From positions 69,506,956 to 69,566,955 of the forward strand of contig NC_087065.1 in NCBI RefSeq assembly GCF_963678635.1: a stretch of DNA of 60,000 nucleotides, read 5' to 3'. Every line of letters begins with the position of its first letter. Position 1 is the stretch's first letter. The position numbers and the translations under genes were made by a program. This stretch comes from Symsagittifera roscoffensis (Eukaryota > Xenacoelomorpha > Acoela > Convolutidae). Shown here piece by piece: positions 27,401 to 36,461 of the stretch. Under the pieces are notes generated by a model. The model saw only the letters and a program-made list of their open reading frames with translations, made no database searches and was not told the origin of the DNA.

Positions 27401-30205
27401 ACAGGAGGAACATCCAGCCTGGATTTCAATATCTTCAGTGATCTTGAGAATAATGCAGACACGTTGGAAACGACTGAGCCAGCGGATGAAGGCATCTCGA
27501 CACTGGAACCTCCGTCAGCCTTTGAGGAAATGAAACGGAATTTGCCGGAGAGCAGCTCTCCTGGCAATTCAAGAAATAACGACCAGAGAATCCTTATGGA
27601 ATCACCTCGAAGGAGAAGAATAGAGGCCTCAGCCAGAGTACCTTTCTTGGGAACGCTGCCCGAAGAGGAATGGGAAGTACATCACCGAGACCACGAGAGT
27701 AGGACGGGATGTAAGCTGGACAGAGTGGCGTTTATGGAAGAAGTCTGGACCGTGATTCAGAGCTATGGGACCCAGTCCATCCTCAAAACAGGTCTCAATC
27801 AACCCTTGATGAGAGAAGTACTTGACAAGCTTGATGAGTGTGAAGGGAGACTGAGTGAGTTATTGATCGACTCAGCCACTGCTGAGAGTGAAGCGAATTC
27901 TCCCATCAAGATGACACCGCAGGACGATGAAGGAGAGGTGGTGTACCTGTCAAGAACCAGGAGAGGGACGATGCGATCGAAAATGGTGATTGATAAAATC
28001 AATGCGATGAAAATGAAGTTAGGCAGCAGAATGATGCCGAGGAGAATTGGGAAGACGAAAGTGGATTCAGAAATATCGATGAAAGCTGGTAACTCAGCGA
28101 AAAGAAAACGAGTCGAGGAAGTCATGGATTTGGGACAAGGTGATTATCAATTGTCTGGCACAGATAGAATATTAACTGATATAGCGATGGTGCCACCCAT
28201 TCTCATGGCGGGGATAAAGTCAACCGGTTATAAATCCAAAAGGAGTGACCGCACTCTGACTGGAGCAACGTTAGAAATGGAAATACTCAGCCAATGTGGA
28301 GAGAGCAAAATGAGGGACTTCAAGCCATCTCCCATGAATCATGGAAAGGGAAGTGTTGCAGGACAACTAACACCAGTGGAATACAACCGACTAACCGTGT
28401 CGGAGACAGTGTCGATAGATGAACCCACTAGTGGATACATGGAGATGTTGGAATACCGGAACTCGGCTAGAGGGTATGTAATGGCCCTGGAAGACGAAAA
28501 AGCCATGGAGGGTTATCTGGAAATGATGTTGCAAGGCACCACCCTCAAGCAGAAGGCGTATGGAACTTTGGCATCGTCTGACATACAGACGGAAACAATC
28601 GAGCAGTTAGTGAACCTTCCGTGGAAAGCAGTAGTATTGAGGTATTTCGAAGAAGAAATGAGGACTACGCCAAGAATACATGCTCTCGTGGCAGTACCTT
28701 ACGTAAGAACAGAGTTACAACTCAGGTTCGCCTGGTGCATGATGGGATTGACTTGCGAAGAATATGATTCAGAAGAAAGGAAGAGATCAAAGGAGGAAAA
28801 AGTTTTCCTTATGACGAATCTGAGGGATCTGATAATCCAGGAGGGAGCAGCAGTAGCGTGTGCGAAGCGGAGAGACGCTCTCTGTTTCATTCGATTCCTG
28901 ATAGAGCAGATTTCAGTACCTGCATTAAACACTTGTGTTAAAATGTTGAGGGAAGGCGATGAGCGAACGAAAGCCTTGTTCTTACTAGCAATGCTGGATA
29001 TGCAGCAAAGTAAACCGATGAGGGTAAACATGAAAGAACCTGAAGAATTGGAACCCATGAAAAAGATAGACGAGATCAGGAGATTCTCAAACAAGGAGTT
29101 GAGACTCACTAAAGAATCCATGGGAGCATTGCCGAAATCCAGTGAATACTGTGGACCGATCAAGAAGAAGTCATATAGCTACGTATCCGGGATTATAGAG
29201 ATAGCGTACAATCCTTTCCTGAGTGAAGACATACGCGATTGCTTCTTTGATTATGAGCAGGCGGTGTTACTAAGATTCTGGACGTCCAGAATTGTAACGA
29301 TTAAGAGCGTTAACAATCCACAGGCCAAATTGGGATTGGTCTTGGAAGAAGAGGTGACTGCAGCTTCAGTACCAAAATCCGACAAGAGAGTGGAGTTTGG
29401 GTTGGCGTTCTCAGATGAATTACTGAGAACGAGCTTAATGGCAGTGTGGGAATTGATGAGGCCATCATGGTGTCCTAGTCCCAACGCTGACTCAATATTA
29501 CGGGCGACACAAGACGTACAGAGGGAACTGAATGCAGACTGCAACCTGCGTGACCTCAACATCATATATAATGTGATGATAACAGCCTCTAAGAGCAACG
29601 GAGAAGATAAAGTGGAGTTGCCTGGCTGGGGACCAGAAGACTGGGTCAAACCTGGTAGCTGTCTGGCGGAAGTCTGTGGACTGGAGGGTCACGTTTGTGG
29701 AGGTCTAGACTGTGTGAAAACCCTGGAGAAACAACACAAGCAATTGACAGTATTGTTTGGAAATGTAGTGATGAAAGCAAGAACAGAAACGGAACTGATA
29801 GCAGATTGCCATGGAGGAACCGATGTGAATCTAGTGACTGCACTAGGATTCTACAGCTTGTTTGGTTCTTTAGAGTCACTATTGAACCTAGAACAGAAAC
29901 ATGAGATGGAAACAGCCATCAGCGTAGAAGTATTTCCAGGAGTTCTGCAGACTGAGCAGAAATATATAGGAAAATGGAGGGAAGCAATCGAGACAGAAAT
30001 GAACATCAGACACAGCGAAACTTATTGTAGACCATCAGGAGCACGATATTTGGTGGGTTCAACGTTGGCTCCAATGTGCAAGAGCAGGTATCCTGTACAT
30101 TTCGTAGCTGTGGACGTGAAGAGTACAAGAACGATTGTGGATCAAGCCTTCTCAGTGCCGAAGTGTGTGAGATTGGCGAGAAAAGTCTTACGAGTTACTA
30201 TGTAA
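24404..30205 (+). CDS. Giant accessory protein of element B, main part
   Basis: The frame is open from 24404, just after an in-frame TAG (24401-24403). The first ATG is 24434, but alignment with element A shows protein homology on both sides, so this is a broken continuation of the SGNH protein. Residues about 135-360 resemble a second SGNH fold: VFAGINDH (Asn codon 25031) and PGIDDDH (His codon 25493) sit where blocks III and V would be, but the GDS serine block reads VVANSEF, so it is probably not an active hydrolase. An acidic linker (~930-1020), SPRRRRIE, basic and helical regions, and the Cys/His cluster GLEGHVC at about residue 1750 follow. No membrane segment is seen. It ends at TAA 30203-30205 after a frame change near 30180. 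Confidence 0.8.
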   Translation, partial: RVSFIEDARRMLNGAMLSVSKLYSITGVDWLIAASINFSSTTALRFADLEGLPSNNTMGPVNARPLQDVRLNHDEGNREERPGRFLTARAPIGQHVKIFRQLTTPPGHVKERVYPKLVNQDGDAQRYGGLTAIKKDETIFAAYDKAEMRKAKIMVVANSEFVYTSKSLFWPDVIMLAAVDLDLLQSVSLAIGVQRQTDMNPITIVFAGINDHLHSRGFLSRLRDPATAENAVWPAIKDILQSMGEVVDATKEGSFNKVALRVVFALSPGYAHLPDGLKFVYAMVALLSEGKYDVIISAPNRMIEMENLRPLKAELPAVWPDISNAMRGFKDHALHMLVLDEVLGLELSNFSRQLKLKPGIDDDHRVITAIPNDLWFRAMEVASEDTRRKNSLETRAHLEAMVLRTKPEANQWLHLNPRVAALGADAFQQGPVMITKIHAHLLKEVYLAENAGEKTAEFVNRMCQITLETFWTQEVKGQEGFERTDSMLEGLGAGWTASFLAKVYPKVSRYLIKKFLQAVVRVSIVELIALFVTFGAESFVKGPAILLTDGIQNLRLDGLLTLIAITHGNLGGLMKLARCPEQMKERVRNLDMKKSTDSCNKIRDLRHTLIQYLLQQNRFGTGEDETIEREEDVRRHVGGMPLLTDLSLAMRTDPLALIRGVTEFVTVIYGPAVTFAFPDVKVEAYRRSVLHLNLISAVDGSTLNWCEQNTLRELMSEDLLFAKISEPEMTIINFDDHFRDRMGEVERGHIEVFPKLWNLRPYDKTNGEITRVPRLTAAYHKVREETKDWGDYKKLPEAIPEFPLIRRMLLGAVSVVQTPRLRAFETNERRIGNFVGTMDPYFVGRNAAVLQYTRFAYTDQATRRRISNAATPKPGRFDEEWRGLGLAPMRMRGRTELPEASLILTSVKKEMKVGGILQTRTFLAPFGCEEIKVVHGEEEDKSAGTLLIPRFQEEADIDEQGPVSPNKDKSEGDDGQGGSRQTEEPMQQDQAGGEDDRASTGGTSSLDFNIFSDLENNADTLETTEPADEGISTLEPPSAFEEMKRNLPESSSPGNSRNNDQRILMESPRRRRIEASARVPFLGTLPEEEWEVHHRDHESRTGCKLDRVAFMEEVWTVIQSYGTQSILKTGLNQPLMREVLDKLDECEGRLSELLIDSATAESEANSPIKMTPQDDEGEVVYLSRTRRGTMRSKMVIDKINAMKMKLGSRMMPRRIGKTKVDSEISMKAGNSAKRKRVEEVMDLGQGDYQLSGTDRILTDIAMVPPILMAGIKSTGYKSKRSDRTLTGATLEMEILSQCGESKMRDFKPSPMNHGKGSVAGQLTPVEYNRLTVSETVSIDEPTSGYMEMLEYRNSARGYVMALEDEKAMEGYLEMMLQGTTLKQKAYGTLASSDIQTETIEQLVNLPWKAVVLRYFEEEMRTTPRIHALVAVPYVRTELQLRFAWCMMGLTCEEYDSEERKRSKEEKVFLMTNLRDLIIQEGAAVACAKRRDALCFIRFLIEQISVPALNTCVKMLREGDERTKALFLLAMLDMQQSKPMRVNMKEPEELEPMKKIDEIRRFSNKELRLTKESMGALPKSSEYCGPIKKKSYSYVSGIIEIAYNPFLSEDIRDCFFDYEQAVLLRFWTSRIVTIKSVNNPQAKLGLVLEEEVTAASVPKSDKRVEFGLAFSDELLRTSLMAVWELMRPSWCPSPNADSILRATQDVQRELNADCNLRDLNIIYNVMITASKSNGEDKVELPGWGPEDWVKPGSCLAEVCGLEGHVCGGLDCVKTLEKQHKQLTVLFGNVVMKARTETELIADCHGGTDVNLVTALGFYSLFGSLESLLNLEQKHEMETAISVEVFPGVLQTEQKYIGKWREAIETEMNIRHSETYCRPSGARYLVGSTLAPMCKSRYPVHFVAVDVKSTRTIVDQAFSVPKCVRLARKVLRVTM

Positions 30206-30206
30206 G

Positions 30207-31205
30207 ATGTTCTCAGCAATTCCAGAGAGAACCAAAGAAGAGTTGGAGTCAATACTAGGAAAGAAGTTCATGGGATATGTGAGCGGGAACTTCAGTGACT
30301 TCGAAAAACAGAAACAGAGAGGATCAACTGTCACAGATTACAATGCAGTAGATGAGAATGATGAAATCCACAGAGTGATGATGGAAGTGGAACCATTTCT
30401 GGAAGCTTCGGGAAAACGTAATTGGAGGAGCATCATGTTGACGCATGACGAGTTTCCTTGCCACTGCTTGCTGCAGACCTGGTGGTATCCCAAGCGTAGT
30501 AATCTGATGTTGATCTGGGACTCTGGAGAGCTGCTCTCCATGGGTTTACCAGATTCATCACAGCCCGTAACAATAGTGATAGTGGGAGTTATGATGGCGA
30601 TACGATGGCTGGAAGCTCATGTGAGAGAAAATAATAGACAGGAGGCGCCGACGAGAGAACAATTGCGGAAATTAGATTGTCTAAAAGATTTAGATCTTTT
30701 TGAGACAATGTGCAAAGTTCTAAGCATTCCGATAGAAGTGAAGAAGATATGGGCGAGAAAACGATTGATGCCATGGTTCAGAGCTAACATGACTGCATGG
30801 TTGTACGAGTATGCGAAAAAGCATATGTCGAAGCACGGCAGGGTGTACAGTGAATATCTGCTGGACATTGGAGCAGGAGCTTTCAAGCGAGCTCTCATGA
30901 CTCATCGGAATGCAGTGACCACCGCCGTGAAAAGAATTTCCAGGACGAGTGAGCGTAGTGGAAATGAGAAGGCAGAGATGCTGAAAGAAGATTTGGAGAG
31001 AAACGTGACGTTGTGTCTCCACAACAGTTTCTGCAGAAACAGAGAATCCAACGTGGATCCCCTACCTTGCTGTAAACAGAGGGTAGAAGAGCAGAAGTGT
31101 TGGAGGACGGCTTCCAACAGCGTCAGGATAGCCAACGATGTCCTACAAGACCCGGAAACCGAAAGTGCGGAGTCAGTATCACAGGAGGAAGAAATGGAAC
31201 ATTGA
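30207..31205 (+). CDS. Giant accessory protein of element B, C-terminal part
   Basis: This frame carries the C-terminal blocks found in element A: the EFPCHCL-QT-WYPKR segment, the RLMPWFRANMTAW block, HRNAVTTAVKR, HNSFCRNRE and LPCC. It is in a different frame from the preceding ORF; the change lies within about 30 bases of 30180. The ATG at 30207 is inside the homologous region and is not a convincing start. The C-terminus is acidic and ends at TGA 31203-31205. The function is unknown; the conserved paired cysteines suggest a folded or metal-binding end domain. Confidence 0.7.
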   Translation: MFSAIPERTKEELESILGKKFMGYVSGNFSDFEKQKQRGSTVTDYNAVDENDEIHRVMMEVEPFLEASGKRNWRSIMLTHDEFPCHCLLQTWWYPKRSNLMLIWDSGELLSMGLPDSSQPVTIVIVGVMMAIRWLEAHVRENNRQEAPTREQLRKLDCLKDLDLFETMCKVLSIPIEVKKIWARKRLMPWFRANMTAWLYEYAKKHMSKHGRVYSEYLLDIGAGAFKRALMTHRNAVTTAVKRISRTSERSGNEKAEMLKEDLERNVTLCLHNSFCRNRESNVDPLPCCKQRVEEQKCWRTASNSVRIANDVLQDPETESAESVSQEEEMEH

Positions 31206-32004
31206 TGAATGGTCGAGAAAACAAGAGGCAACAAGAAAGAAAATTAGAAGAATTTAGAAGTTTCAGAACTTCTAAACGACGAAAAAAGAAGAGAACAAAA
31301 GAGTGATGAAGAAAAGTTAAAACTCAGAATTGTTTTATGTGTGTGAAAAACTCTAGTGAGAAACCAAGCAACCAAGTTGTAATTGAAAACTGAAACATTT
31401 AGTTGAGTTTTGAAACTGTTGCATTTGTAAATTTGCATTTTGATTTTAGCAGAAGTGGCTTTAGAGACACTTATTATTTATTTAGAAAGGCTTAAGGGAA
31501 GATTATATTTAATTATTCCAGCCTGCATGACTGTTTTTAATCACTTAGGAAGACTGATCACTTTGTGGTGACGTGGAAGGCTTGAGTAATCTCTCGAAGA
31601 GGGAGATTGTTTCATTGTTCTTTCTAACCACAAAGTTTCTTAGTTTTAATATTCAGGACAATGACAAGCAAGATTTCCGAAGGGAAGAAGCATAATAGGA
31701 TAATTTTAGCTTGTTGGTTGGCAGGACTGTCCTGCAAGCCAACACCTTTTAAATCTAAGAGAAAAAGTTTTAATCGGGACATTGACACTGGGAGTCAGAA
31801 AATATGTTTTATCTTAGGTTGTATCCTCAATGTGCAGATTAATGAGAGAATTTGAAGGCTATAATGATGTAGTATGATGCCATTTATATTCTGCAGTGAG
31901 TCGATGTGACTTGGATAAGAGTAATTTCGTGCATTTTGTAAATTCTTTTCGATGACACTGTAACCATTTTACGAACATTGCGCGATTCAATGAGTACATT
32001 GACC
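31206..32004 (+). other. 3' untranslated region of element B
   Basis: This is 800 bp, AT-rich, with no convincing coding frame. The block around 31620-31660 resembles 7400-7440 in element A. Confidence 0.6.
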
Positions 32005-32021
32005 GGACTGTCCGGGGAGTA
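32005..32021 (+). promoter_or_regulatory. Putative polypurine tract of element B
   Basis: GGACTGTCCGGGGAGTA abuts the TG of the 3' LTR at 32022. It matches the tract of element A. Its core TGTCCGGGGAG recurs four times inside pol. Confidence 0.6.
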
Positions 32022-32939
32022 TGTGACATTCGACCAGAATGGCCAAAATGCAATTTGTGCAGACTTCGAATTTTAGCAGCGAGCCTTCCGGATTGGTGGT
32101 TATTAAGAATTAAGGACGTTATTGGAACGATCAGCCAGACGGTGAGGGCTGGAATATTCTAGTATTTTTAAATTCAAAAATTCGAATTATGACGTCATAT
32201 TTCTGAGAAACGTCAGAAACGGCAATTTTGGCAAAAACGAGAAAGAAAAACACAACAACTTTTTCTGCGATAGCGAACAGGACGAAAATCGAGATTAAAA
32301 ACGACAACGAACTACAGAATAGCAGAGGACGTTCCGAGTTGCAACTATTGTGCTGCTACAATAGTTGCAAGGCCGTTGCGAACAACGTTGAAGGGTAAGA
32401 AAACAGCCCTCCGGATTAGGAAGAAATCAAGATTAGCGAGCTTGATCCAGCGGATCCATCAATCCGGAAGGGTAAAGGAACTGAAACTTTTATCCTGTTG
32501 CATCAACTTTTAGCTTCCTGTCATGTCCTGACTTGAATTTAATTGATATCTAGATTCATTTTGATAAGGATGAGAAGCTAGGAGTTGGGGGAAAGGGTTG
32601 ATCCATCTTCGATGGAGATGATGATTTTTATCTACTGAACAAAAACAATAGTAATATAATAAGTAGTAGCCCTGTTTTTAGGAGTGACCTCGGTGTCTGG
32701 GGATACTGAGACCCAGCCATGAGCTCACTATTTGCATGTAATTAAGTTAATTTGAGCGTCCTGGTCGAAGCCGGAGAACAGTAACGTTTTTGTCGACCCG
32801 ATGTTGGAAAAGACCACCGAAAAGTACTGGCTTGGTAGAGACGGTGAAAAGCATGCAAAGCTCTGTTTAGACGCTAGCCAGTCGTCTTAAGACTTAGTTT
32901 TGTTTTCCGTCGATATGTATCTTCCGGGCGAATGTTACA
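32022..32939 (+). repeat. 3' LTR of element B (918 bp)
   Basis: It is the direct partner of 8799-9716: same length, three substitutions by eye. It ends CGAATGTTACA, and an A-rich stretch follows at 32940. Confidence 0.92.
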
Positions 32940-33082
32940 AAAAAAAGATTTGAAATGACCACAAGAGGCACTGCTTAATGGTCATAAAAAACTTGACTCG
33001 ACTTGTGCTTGGTATGAATATATTATACACCATTAAAACACAACAGAATAAGTAGTCATGAACGGATTGCACTGAATCACAC
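32940..33082. other. Flank between element B and the Copia-like relic
   Basis: AT-rich sequence with no gene. It lies just downstream (on the minus strand) of the RNase H relic, so it may contain the remains of a Copia-like LTR, but no second copy of such an LTR is seen in the window. Confidence 0.35.
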
Positions 33083-33368
33083 TTAATAGTCATCATGGAT
33101 GATTTTCAACAGTTTTTCACAAGAAATTTTCGAGCTTTTCGTTAAACAGTCAGCCAGTAGAAGTGTTCCAGACTCCGAAATAACTTCCGACACTTCTGAA
33201 TTTTCTACCATTGACCGGAGAGCCGAAATTTTGATGCGTAGACGCTTATATTGCGGAATTTTGGTAGAATAGACAGATTCCACCAGTGAACGATTATCAG
33301 TAACTACTTTCACGGGAACCTTCACAGATGTCAGTTCCGATATCATTTTCTGACAAAATCACCGAACA
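33083..33368 (-). pseudogene. Copia-like RNase H relic
   Basis: The C-terminal RNase H part of a Copia-type Pol is recognisable by VVTDNRSLVES (catalytic Asp), KRLRIKISALR and the terminal LADCLTK block. It ends with a stop and is preceded, in another frame, directly by the protease relic. Integrase and RT are therefore deleted between them. Confidence 0.7.
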
Positions 33369-33671
33369 TCACCGGAATATACATGGAAGTGGTAATTTTA
33401 ACTTTCTCACCTCCTCGAAAATAGCACTGGAACTCACTGGTTTTCTGATTACTTGATTAAACAGAGGTTTCGGCAGCAGTTTCAAATAATCGGTCAGCCA
33501 TTTTTCACCAGCTGCAGTCGTAGTACAACCTGAATCCAAGATAGCTTTTCCATGGCATTCATCAGTGAGTTGACCAGATAACATAAGACAGAAAGGCCTT
33601 CTCCTCAATGTCACACGGAACATCGTCTTGTGACACCAAAGCTGATGATTCTTTTTCTTGGCAATCTTCAC
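33369..33671 (-). pseudogene. Copia-like protease relic
   Basis: A retroviral-type aspartic protease start is visible: AILDSGC followed by TTTAAGEKWLTDYL, the LDSG/LDTG active-site region typical of this Copia-like group. The fragment runs into a stop and then the RNase H relic. It is part of the same decayed minus-strand element. Confidence 0.65.
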
Positions 33672-33930
33672 CTAATGAAAGCGACTTCCACTGTCCACAT
33701 GTACTAATACGACCATCTTTGTTGAGAGGATTCGTTCCTGATGGTTTTTGTCCCCCGTTGTTATGAGAACCACGAACGTACGGTCGCTTACCTCCGAAGA
33801 TTCCTCCTCGTCCAGTACATTTTCTGTCGGTGTCGAAACGCCCCGAATTAGTGTACAAAGCGGTATCAACTTCACGATCGCATACGAAAACAGGTTCATC
33901 TTTGACCACAATTGGTGTACAGAAAGCCAC
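33562..33930 (-). pseudogene. Copia-like gag C-terminal relic with a broken zinc knuckle
   Basis: VKDEPVFVCDRE, a G/R-rich stretch, and NPLNKDGRISTCGQWKSLSLGEDC fit in order the end of gag in Hydra-type Copia elements. The zinc knuckle has lost its expected second Cys and His. This frame overlaps the protease frame and is cut off at about 33930-33990, where the non-LTR insertion begins. Confidence 0.55.
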
Positions 33931-34142
33931 TTGACAGACCTGTCTCTAAAATCCCTCAGAGGGCGCTCCACAAACAGGCACAAAAATCAAACATAACAAA
34001 TCTATTTAATAAGTTTATCACAACAATTAGGCTAATTTTTTTGACGTCGTTCTTGTTTTTTTTTGGAGCAACCGAAAAGAAGTGGACGCTAACAGACCAC
34101 AAGCATGAGCTCTTTGATAAATAAAAAAATCGAGCAAATGAC

Positions 34143-34463
34143 GTGTCACTTCCAAAACCCCATCCCCAAGTTTCAAGCCCGCCTCTGAGTGACCTCGAGC
34201 AGAGAATAAAGCTAATAAGTAGAAAGCTCGATGAAGGAAATGTAACGGGAGGAATAAGGCTTGCTGCTTCGGATGACAAAATTGCTCCTTTTTCAACTGA
34301 TAACTATCAAAAATTATTGTCTAAGCACCCTCAGCGAGCCAAAATTGCAGCTCCAAGTCCAGAAAATGTAGATAAATTTTTCGTAACCGATTTCGACCTA
34401 TACAAAGCGATTTTTAAGATCTTGTTCGTAAGTCGAATGGCAGTGCAGGACTTAATTTTCTGA
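34143..34463 (+). pseudogene. Pre-RT segment of the non-LTR relic
   Basis: LEQRIKLISRKLDEGNVTGG and a following AASDD...LLSKHP segment match the conserved region just before RT in this group of elements. The frame is lost at about 34440 and continues as RT motif sequence in another frame. Confidence 0.55.
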
Positions 34464-34509
34464 AATCGCTTACTAAGCTGATAAACCTCATTGGACATGG
34501 CAAAATACC

Positions 34510-35029
34510 CGAGCCCTTAAGATCTTTCTTTTTTGGCGCAAAGCTTATCGCCCTCATAAAGATAGACGGAGGGTTGAGACCGATTGCCATAGGCAGCACG
34601 CTGAGACGTATCGCGTCTAAATGCGCTGGAAGCAAGGCCCTCTCCGAGCGACAAAACTTTTCGGAAACGTACAGGTAGGATGCGGTACCAAACGAGGAGC
34701 AGAAATCGCTGCACAGTCTTTTCGAAACCTAATTGAACGCGACGACAATCTAAAATGCACTGTTCTTTTAAAACTAGATTTTAACAATGCCTTCAACTCT
34801 TTAAATAGAGAAACAATGCTGAATCATGTTTATTCAAATCGCCCCGAATTGTTTAATTACACCCATTGCGCGTATAGTAAACCTAGTTACCTTTTTTACG
34901 GAAGCTCTGTCATAGTGTCAGAAGACGGAACTCAGCAAGGTGATCCTGAAGCCCCACCCCTTTTTGCGGAAACAATTCAGACACTAGTCAAACAGTTAGT
35001 CGAAAATTAACATCTGGTATTTAGATGAT
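34510..35029 (+). pseudogene. Reverse transcriptase fragments of the non-LTR relic
   Basis: FFGAKLIALIKIDGGLRPIA and IGSTLRRIASK (about 34528-34620) give the fingers. KLDFNNAFNSL (about 34770) carries the first catalytic Asp, and TQQGDPEAP (about 34930) gives the next block. The stop at 35008-35010 breaks the frame, but YLDD is readable in the neighbouring frame at 35018-35029. RT sequence just before and after YLDD is deleted. Confidence 0.7.
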
Positions 35030-35158
35030 GAAAATTTAGGCTCCCAATGGATGAACGTCATCCTGTGCAAAAATTTAAGGGGCAAACTGTCGAACCAACA
35101 ACTCAGAATTGCGATAGGACTTCGATTAGGCTCAAAAATATGCGAACGGCATTAATTC

Positions 35159-35727
35159 GTGTGCAGAAAAGACGTTACCGAGGATGGTTGGCATGGTCTT
35201 TCTTGCCTCAAATGTACAGGTAGATTCTATAGGCTTTCAAACCTGAATGCCCTTAAGAAAGCAGAGTTTATCTTTTACTCACATTCTGTCTGTTTTAGAA
35301 CCACGACACATCTACAGGGCCAATCAGAAGCGGCCAGACGGTTTGACGCACATGACCGATCAGAAGCGACCAGACGGTTTGACGCTCGTTCCATGGGCTG
35401 TTGGTAAGCAGCTCTTGTGGGATGTAACGGTACAAGACCCCTTAGCTCCTTGTAGGATTAATGCCGGGTCTGTTTGTAACCCTGTTACGGCTGCCGCTGA
35501 AGCGGAAGAGCGAAAAATTGACAAGTATAAAGATCTTGTAGATGATGGATATCTTTTTCAACCGCTAGCTTTTGAGAATCAAGGCGCGGCCAGCCCCAGC
35601 ACAAATTTTTTTGAGCAAGCTTTGTAAGAACCTAAGCATATGCATTGAGGAACCCAGAGCAGGCAGCTTTTTAAAACAGAGAATCTCTCCGGCAACACAA
35701 ATTGCGAACGCCGCTTGCCTACTCTGA
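35159..35727 (+). pseudogene. Restriction-like endonuclease end of the non-LTR relic, with a duplicated PD motif
   Basis: An HGLSC knuckle (about 35190) is followed by a QKRPDGLT motif that occurs twice, 36 bp (12 residues) apart. The second copy runs to WD with 15 residues between the two acidic positions, as in the PD..D motif of R2-type endonucleases. The terminal EEPRAGSFLKQRI..ATQ block is readable in a different frame to a TGA at 35725-35727. The tandem duplication would insert 12 residues into the catalytic region. Confidence 0.6.
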
Positions 35728-35949
35728 ACAATAAATGACAAAATAACTTTCGACGAAATTTTCTATTTGTAACAGTTGTACATTATATTTTCTCGTGTCG
35801 AGTTGCGTGTTCTTTTTGAAGAAACGTACCCGTATCGATTTTAATTGAAAAGGACTCCAACACTTGTCATCTTCTTTCATCATTATCACTTCCATATCTA
35901 GAAAATTCCAAGGATTTTGACTGGAATACGTGATGAAGGGACTCCTGAC

Positions 35950-36424
35950 TGTAAGCTCGGTTACTATGATACTTTTGACCTTCTGATTACTTTGACAGTT
36001 GGTGTACTCCCGGAGGCCTGGTTGCAAGCAATCACAGTTGAAAAAATTCTCTTGATACTACTTTTCATATCCGCTAAAGTGAGTTTCGGATTTCGCAACG
36101 AGCACTAATTTTCTGTCTCGCTCATCTTGCCCAGTGCAGAGTAATAGCTTGCAAGCTAGTACGCCTTCTAGTAAAGCAAGTTTGTACTTTTCAACCTTGC
36201 ATTCGCTTGCTCAAATCAGCAATGAAATCAACCATGCTCGCATTTGTGCGACGGAGTTTTTCTAACTTTTCATAGTCTGCGAAGAGCTCATCAACCTCTT
36301 CTTTGCCGAACGCTCCTTTCAAAGCGTCCAAAAATTTGTTCAGGCCTTCGTTGCGGTTCAATTCTGATAACGGAATAGACATCACTGTTTCTTTCTTTGC
36401 ACCCGCCAATGAAAGCGCTATCAC
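35950..36424 (-). pseudogene. Copia-like gag N-terminal relic
   Basis: On the minus strand, SIPLSELNRNEGLNKFLDAL and FADYEKLEKLRR..MVDFIADL match the capsid-like N-terminal region of Copia-type gag. After a frame change at about 36190 the protein goes on (KLALLEGVLACKLL; LTLADMKSSIKRIF) in two further frames down to about 35990. This is the 5' side of the gag whose other half is at 33562-33930. Confidence 0.65.
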
Positions 36425-36461
36425 AGGCGCTCTTTTTTTCCTGGTATATCAGTAACCGTAA

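Larger units (their letters stand above)
8799..32939 (+). mobile_element. Giant Ty3/gypsy-type LTR retrotransposon, element B (complete, 24.1 kb)
   Basis: It is bounded by two 918-bp direct LTRs that start TGTGACATTCG and end CGAATGTTACA, a near-perfect inverted terminal pair. By eye they differ at three sites, so the insertion looks recent. The order gag, protease, RT, integrase is that of Ty3/gypsy elements. About 9 kb of extra coding sequence after pol, plus a 3-kb leader, make it far larger than the usual 5-10 kb. The flanks show only AAA on both sides, so no convincing target-site duplication is visible. Many frame changes, three in-frame stops and a missing RNase H mean this copy, as assembled, cannot be autonomous. 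Confidence 0.9.
34141..35727 (+). mobile_element. Non-LTR retrotransposon relic (RT plus restriction-like endonuclease) inserted in the Copia-like gag
   Basis: Plus-strand fragments give a pre-RT segment, RT motifs, YLDD, a CCHC-like knuckle and a PD...D endonuclease in the order of R2/CRE-type non-LTR elements. Frames change several times and most of RT after the palm is deleted. Both sides are flanked by pieces of one minus-strand Copia-like gag, so this is a nested insertion. Exact ends and a target-site duplication were not identified. Confidence 0.7.

Noticed and set aside
24434-31205. An envelope protein in the post-pol position
   Set aside because: I saw no signal peptide, no hydrophobic membrane segment and no furin-like site in the giant protein, so the env-like label is not supported.
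8790-32950. Target-site duplication of element B
   Set aside because: Only AAA is shared by the two flanks, too little to distinguish from chance next to an A-rich stretch.
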